Source: Acidobacteriota bacterium (lineage in GTDB: Bacteria > Acidobacteriota > Blastocatellia > Chloracidobacteriales > Chloracidobacteriaceae). From it: a DNA stretch of 64,000 nt. This document shows positions 60,985 through 64,000 of this stretch, piece by piece. The DNA is taken from contig JACQXX010000118.1 in NCBI GenBank assembly GCA_016208495.1, positions 43,829-107,828 of the forward strand, read 5' to 3'. The position numbers were made by a program, and so were the translations under genes. The notes under the pieces were generated by a model that was not told the DNA's origin, made no database searches, and saw only the letters and a list, made by a program, of their open reading frames with translations. Each line of letters opens with the position of its first letter. Within the stretch, counting starts at the first letter, position 1.

Positions 60985-61782
60985 TTACAGAAACATCCCG
61001 CCGGAAGCTTCCAGTCGCTGTGCATTCACCCAGCGGCCTTCTTCTGAACAGAGGAAGGCAACGACGCCGCCAATGTCGTCTGGGACACCCACCCGGCCCA
61101 GGGCAGTCTGCGAAGCCAGAAAATCCTTGACTCCCGCGTGTTCAAAGGCGCTCCGGGTAAAATCAGTTTCAATGGCGCCGGGTGCGACCACATTCACGGC
61201 AATGCCGCGCGGGCCTAATTCTTTGGCCAGATACTTGATAAACACCTCAATCGCACCTTTCATTGAGGCATAGGCGGCATAACCGGGAATTGCAAACCGG
61301 GTCAGTCCAGTCGAAGTGCAGATGATGCGTCCTCCATTAGCCAGAACTGGCAGCAACGTTTGAGTCAGGAAGTAGACGCCTTTGAAGTGAACGTTCATCA
61401 GTTCATCGAACGCGGCTTCAGTGGTTTGATCAATCGCGGATTTTCGATCAATCCCGGCATTGTTGATCAGAAAGTCAAAGCTCGTGCGCTGCCAGTTGGT
61501 TTCTAATGCCTGAACGAGCGCCTGGTGGAATGCTTCAAACTGGCTCACATCACCAACTTCCAGCCGAAGCGCCACTGCTTTTTGTCCAAGGGCTTCGATT
61601 TCCGCAACAACGGCGGCGGCCTCTTCTTGCTGGCTGCGATAAGTCAGAATCACATCATTGCCTTTTCGGGCAAGGTGGAGGGCGATATTGCGGCCCAATC
61701 CCCGGCTCCCACCCGTCACAAGGGCAATTTTGCTGGTGGGTTTGATTTGGGGTTGTTCATTTTGATTTGCGGTCGTGGTCAT
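60985..61782 (-). CDS. Short-chain dehydrogenase/reductase
   Basis: A 265-residue classical SDR: VTGGSRGLGRNIALHLA, NNAGIDRK, active-site TSTGLTRFAIPGYAAYASMKGA (Ser and Tyr-x-x-x-Lys) and GGVVAFLCSEEGRWVNAQRLEASGG. A CAGGAG site lies eight bases before the ATG at 61782. It differs clearly from the SDR at 49212. Its substrate is unknown. Confidence 0.92.
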   Translation of the reverse strand: MTTTANQNEQPQIKPTSKIALVTGGSRGLGRNIALHLARKGNDVILTYRSQQEEAAAVVAEIEALGQKAVALRLEVGDVSQFEAFHQALVQALETNWQRTSFDFLINNAGIDRKSAIDQTTEAAFDELMNVHFKGVYFLTQTLLPVLANGGRIICTSTGLTRFAIPGYAAYASMKGAIEVFIKYLAKELGPRGIAVNVVAPGAIETDFTRSAFEHAGVKDFLASQTALGRVGVPDDIGGVVAFLCSEEGRWVNAQRLEASGGMFL

Positions 61783-61946
61783 CGGTTTTCTCCTGTTGGA
61801 ATGGTCCAATTCGTGTAAATTGCCTGGGCGATTTGTCCCTGGCACGCCAATAATCTAAAGGAATTGAATCCAACTGGGGTAACCAGAACCTGCCTGATTC
61901 TTGCCTGATCCTGCATTTGTGGTTTGGGAGTCCCCGTACCTTGTTT

Positions 61947-62806
61947 CTACTGACCTTCGCGCGACCAGTTTGGAACAGACCAATAATCGTAGGGAAGGTT
62001 ACGGTAAGGATTGGTAATCGAGAATTGTTCATCAATCTTTTGAACCAGTGCTTCCGTCAGTTCCGGATCAATTTTGAAAGCCCAGGCTCTGACAGCCTCC
62101 AAAAAACCGATCAAATCGCGATGAATCTGCCCAACTTGAAGGTTGAGTTCATCGCCCTGAAAATCAATAAAATACTGCTTGACATCATCCGGCAGCACTT
62201 CAAGTTCGCGGAGCCCTTCTGGTAACCCTGACCAGACACGATATCCCGAGGGGGTTTGCTCGACGCCAGGGTTAGGGTCGTGACCAAGCCACGGCCCATC
62301 GCCGCCCTCCGTGACAAATCTCAGCCATTCCCACCAGCCTTCAAGCCCACAACAACAACCCGGATTGATCACCCGGCCATTTTCATCATCAACCGCCCGG
62401 AGTCCTCCACACAGTATCAACCCGTCTGCATCAATGATTTCTTGAAAAGCCTGTTTGGCATCAGTTTTCTGATATGGTTCTCGGCTTCGGAGCAAGCAGG
62501 CTATGACAAATCCAATATCCTCATCCGACATTGCCGGATGAACCCGCATATTATCTGGCCACAGGCATTTGGTTTGAGGCCAGGGAAATTCACTAATCCC
62601 CCCGGATTTTGTGGGTTGGCAAACCCTATATCGAAAACAAAGGACTTAGCTAACCTACATTTTTGTGGGTGACAAATAATACAGCTCAAAACAGGCTATT
62701 TTTCGGACTTTTTGCTTCATTTTGAGCATACCCCACAAAATCCGGGGGGATTAGGAAATTCATCGAGTTCGTAGGTACCTTCAACAACTACTTCAAGTTT
62801 GGGCAT
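61947..62806 (-). pseudogene. Gene of unknown function disrupted by a 162-base insertion
   Basis: A start at 62806 (MPKLEVVVEGTYELDEFP, AGGA before ATG) is interrupted by a repeat element (62593-62754). After the element the frame resumes EFPWPQTKCLWPDNMRVHPAMSDEDIGFVIACLL and runs to the end at 61947 (SITNPYRNLPYDYWSVPNWSREGQ). Removing the element with one copy of the 8-base duplication restores a single frame of about 229 residues. The 200-residue remainder has an ATG at 62549 but no good ribosome-binding site, so residual translation is possible. The product (CCCGLEGWWEWLRF, DDVKQYFIDFQGDEL) resembles unnamed bacterial immunity or DUF proteins; the family is not identified. Confidence 0.7.
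62593..62754. mobile_element. 162-base MITE-like insertion with 20-base inverted ends
   Basis: Ends CTAATCCCCCCGGATTTTGT and its complement ACAAAATCCGGGGGGATTAG. An 8-base direct repeat GAAATTCA lies at both sides (62585-62592 and 62755-62762). No coding capacity. It interrupts the gene 61947-62806. Confidence 0.85.
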
Positions 62807-62836
62807 AGCTTTCCTGGTTGGTGTTAACGGCTAAAG

Positions 62837-63166
62837 TCACAGAATCGAAATGATAAGCATTGAAATTGTAATAGCCCCAAACGCTCCCCCAATTAAGATC
62901 AATAAACCATATTGATCCATAAATGGAATAGGGGATCTGCCCAATTTAGATTCAACACTTTGAGCATCGTGTACCCAACCATTATTGCACCTTCGGCATA
63001 CCAAAGAATACTTCTTGGTAAGTGCAATCCTGAAAATAAAATAGAGGTGAAAATATTCATAGTCTGCCAGCAAATCAAAGTCTTTAAAGGCAAGACATGT
63101 TGGGCAATAAAGGGTATGAGAAATGTTACAATCAATGGATTTTTTCCCGGCTCCAAAAATAATCAT
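62837..63166 (-). CDS. Zinc-ribbon membrane protein
   Basis: A 109-residue protein of the type MIIFGAGKKSIDCNISHTLYCPTC...; two Cys pairs (CPTC and CRRC) with WVH between, typical of zinc-ribbon membrane proteins. A C-terminal transmembrane helix (YGLLILIGGAFGAITISMLIISI) anchors it. ATG at 63166. The function is unknown. Confidence 0.75.
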   Translation of the reverse strand: MIIFGAGKKSIDCNISHTLYCPTCLAFKDFDLLADYEYFHLYFIFRIALTKKYSLVCRRCNNGWVHDAQSVESKLGRSPIPFMDQYGLLILIGGAFGAITISMLIISIL

Positions 63167-63216
63167 ATTTCCTCACAAGGCGTGGGTTCATTTTCCAGAG
63201 AACCTTGACCAGACAG

Positions 63217-63792
63217 TTAGCGCTTGAGGTCTCGAAAATCCCCCACGACATCAATCCAAAACAAACGGGGTTTGCCGTTCTCTAGTTGGAAATGAACTAC
63301 AAACTGGTTTTTCGCGGTTTCAACCACAAAGAAAGGCTCTTCGATATCAAATGAAATGGTGGCCCAATAATAACTAAGTTCATCAGCTTTGGCCTTGCGC
63401 ACAATCCCATCTTTGAGTTCAGGATAAGTTGCCCAGAGGGTTTTCCAAAATGATGCCTGTTCTTGCTCAGTGCGGATAGCTTTGGCTTGTGCAATCAGGG
63501 GTTTTTCTGCTGGAATCATCACTACAATCGGTTTGGCGTCTTGCAACGTTTGATTGGCCTGAGATGTAAATGATTTCCAAAGCATCGGGCCACAGCAGAA
63601 TGCCGGGCCAATAAAAGTTTTTAGAACTGCTTGAGGGGATTTCAAGGCTTTTTCAAGCTCGGCTTTTGCTTCCGCATTTACGGAGTCATGTGCGGGTTTG
63701 TAGTTGATGCCCTTTGGGATTTGTTGGGCGCTGATAGAACAGGAAAGTGGCACCAGAAACATCAGGTTCAACAGAATAACGTGTAGTCTCAT
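63217..63792 (-). CDS. Exported protein of unknown function
   Basis: A 191-residue protein with a signal peptide (RLHVILLNLMFLVPLSCSISA). The mature part has KAELEKALKSPQAVLKTFIGPAFCCGPMLWKSFT and LWATYPELKDGIVRKAKADELSYYWATISFDIEEPFFVVE. GAGGAA precedes the ATG at 63792. No known family. The Cys in the signal region is not in a clear lipobox. Confidence 0.65.
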   Translation of the reverse strand: MRLHVILLNLMFLVPLSCSISAQQIPKGINYKPAHDSVNAEAKAELEKALKSPQAVLKTFIGPAFCCGPMLWKSFTSQANQTLQDAKPIVVMIPAEKPLIAQAKAIRTEQEQASFWKTLWATYPELKDGIVRKAKADELSYYWATISFDIEEPFFVVETAKNQFVVHFQLENGKPRLFWIDVVGDFRDLKR

Positions 63793-63865
63793 TTTTTCCT
63801 CAGGTAATGATGGACAGGTAAATTCTGTCCGAGGTGGCATAACCAAATGCGAGTGCAACGTATAA

Positions 63866-64000
63866 TGCTCCCCGAAAATCGGACAGGGAAATAAGTTAAT
63901 TCCGCTGAGGGGAAAAGGAGGAACAGATGAGTACGACGCGAAAAATTCATAGTGCGGAATTCAAAGCGAAGGTGGCATTGGAAGCCATCCGAGGATACAA
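63866..64000 (+). mobile_element. Left end of an IS3-family insertion sequence
   Basis: TGCTCCCCGAAAATCGGACA is the left end of an IS3-type inverted repeat, and the transposase OrfA reading frame starts 61 bases later. The right end is outside the window. Confidence 0.8.
63927..64000 (+). CDS. IS3-family transposase OrfA (3' truncated by window)
   Basis: The first 24 residues, MSTTRKIHSAEFKAKVALEAIRGY, are the conserved N-terminus of the IS3 OrfA (HTH_8-type) proteins (motif RKIHSAEFKAKVALEAIRG). AAAGGAGGAACAG lies before the ATG. The rest is outside. Confidence 0.92.
   Translation, partial: MSTTRKIHSAEFKAKVALEAIRGY

Overview
The window looks like a chromosomal segment of a Gram-negative, free-living bacterium. 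Envelope evidence is a complete RND tripartite pump with an outer-membrane lipoprotein, contractile type VI sheath and tube genes, and several lipoproteins and signal peptides. The mix of SBBP/dockerin, DUF11/HYR/NHL and DUF5666 secreted proteins, Uma2 proteins, DinB, CGNR and kinase-AAA-GAF-PAS sensors fits Acidobacteriota (Blastocatellia-like) best. That placement is inference from gene content only; there is no rRNA or tRNA in the window.

Layout. 0-4 kb: the end of a large extracellular protein, a frameshifted zinc-ribbon gene, an unknown membrane-anchored protein, a DUF808/YedI membrane protein and an exported NTF2-like protein. 4-22.5 kb: one 18.5-kb minus-strand gene for a five-module non-ribosomal peptide synthetase (C*-A-T, four C-A-T, terminal E, no thioesterase). 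My reading of the specificity pockets is Asn, unknown, Thr, Phe, unknown. 23.6-31.4 kb: a secreted DUF11/HYR/NHL protein, a DUF5666 protein, an ECF sigma/anti-sigma pair with a secreted partner, and an FG-GAP-like lipoprotein. 31.7-33.6 kb: a LytS/LytTR two-component pair. 34.1-36.9 kb: tssB-tssC-hcp behind a near-perfect sigma-54 promoter with an IHF-like site. 37-42 kb: a CGNR regulator divergent from a monooxygenase-like/DinB pair, then DUF523, GNAT and small unknown proteins. 42.8-48.9 kb: a 2046-residue sigma-54 activator with kinase-like, AAA, GAF and PAS domains. 49.2-56.6 kb: an SDR, a STAS protein and an RND efflux operon. 56.8-64 kb: a small ORF with two Uma2 genes and a DUF4180 gene, an ArsR/AHSA1 pair, an NAD-dependent epimerase, an SDR, an insertion-disrupted gene, small proteins, and the left end of an IS3-family element.

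The most unusual property is the repeat content. Heptanucleotide tandem arrays (units such as GGGTTCA, GGGGGCT, GGGGGAT, CCCCTGA, GTAGTCA) occur between genes and also, in frame, at least eleven times inside the NRPS gene. Ten of these lie in adenylation domains and one in the E domain. In four of five A domains they bracket the substrate-specificity core (just before motif A3 and just before motif A7). Module 3 also carries two tandem in-frame copies of a dispersed element whose relative lies between genes at 58.6 kb. Between genes there are several further element families: a ~100-bp ATACCA...TGGTAT element (nine copies), two long palindromes (335 and 371 bp) inserted in ATACCA elements at CTAAG sites, a 115-bp TAAGTACCTT element that supplies stop codons to its neighbours, a 114-bp palindrome that supplies the stop codons of two convergent genes, and MITE-like insertions with direct repeats. 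The window therefore records active small-repeat expansion, including colonisation of the NRPS coding sequence.
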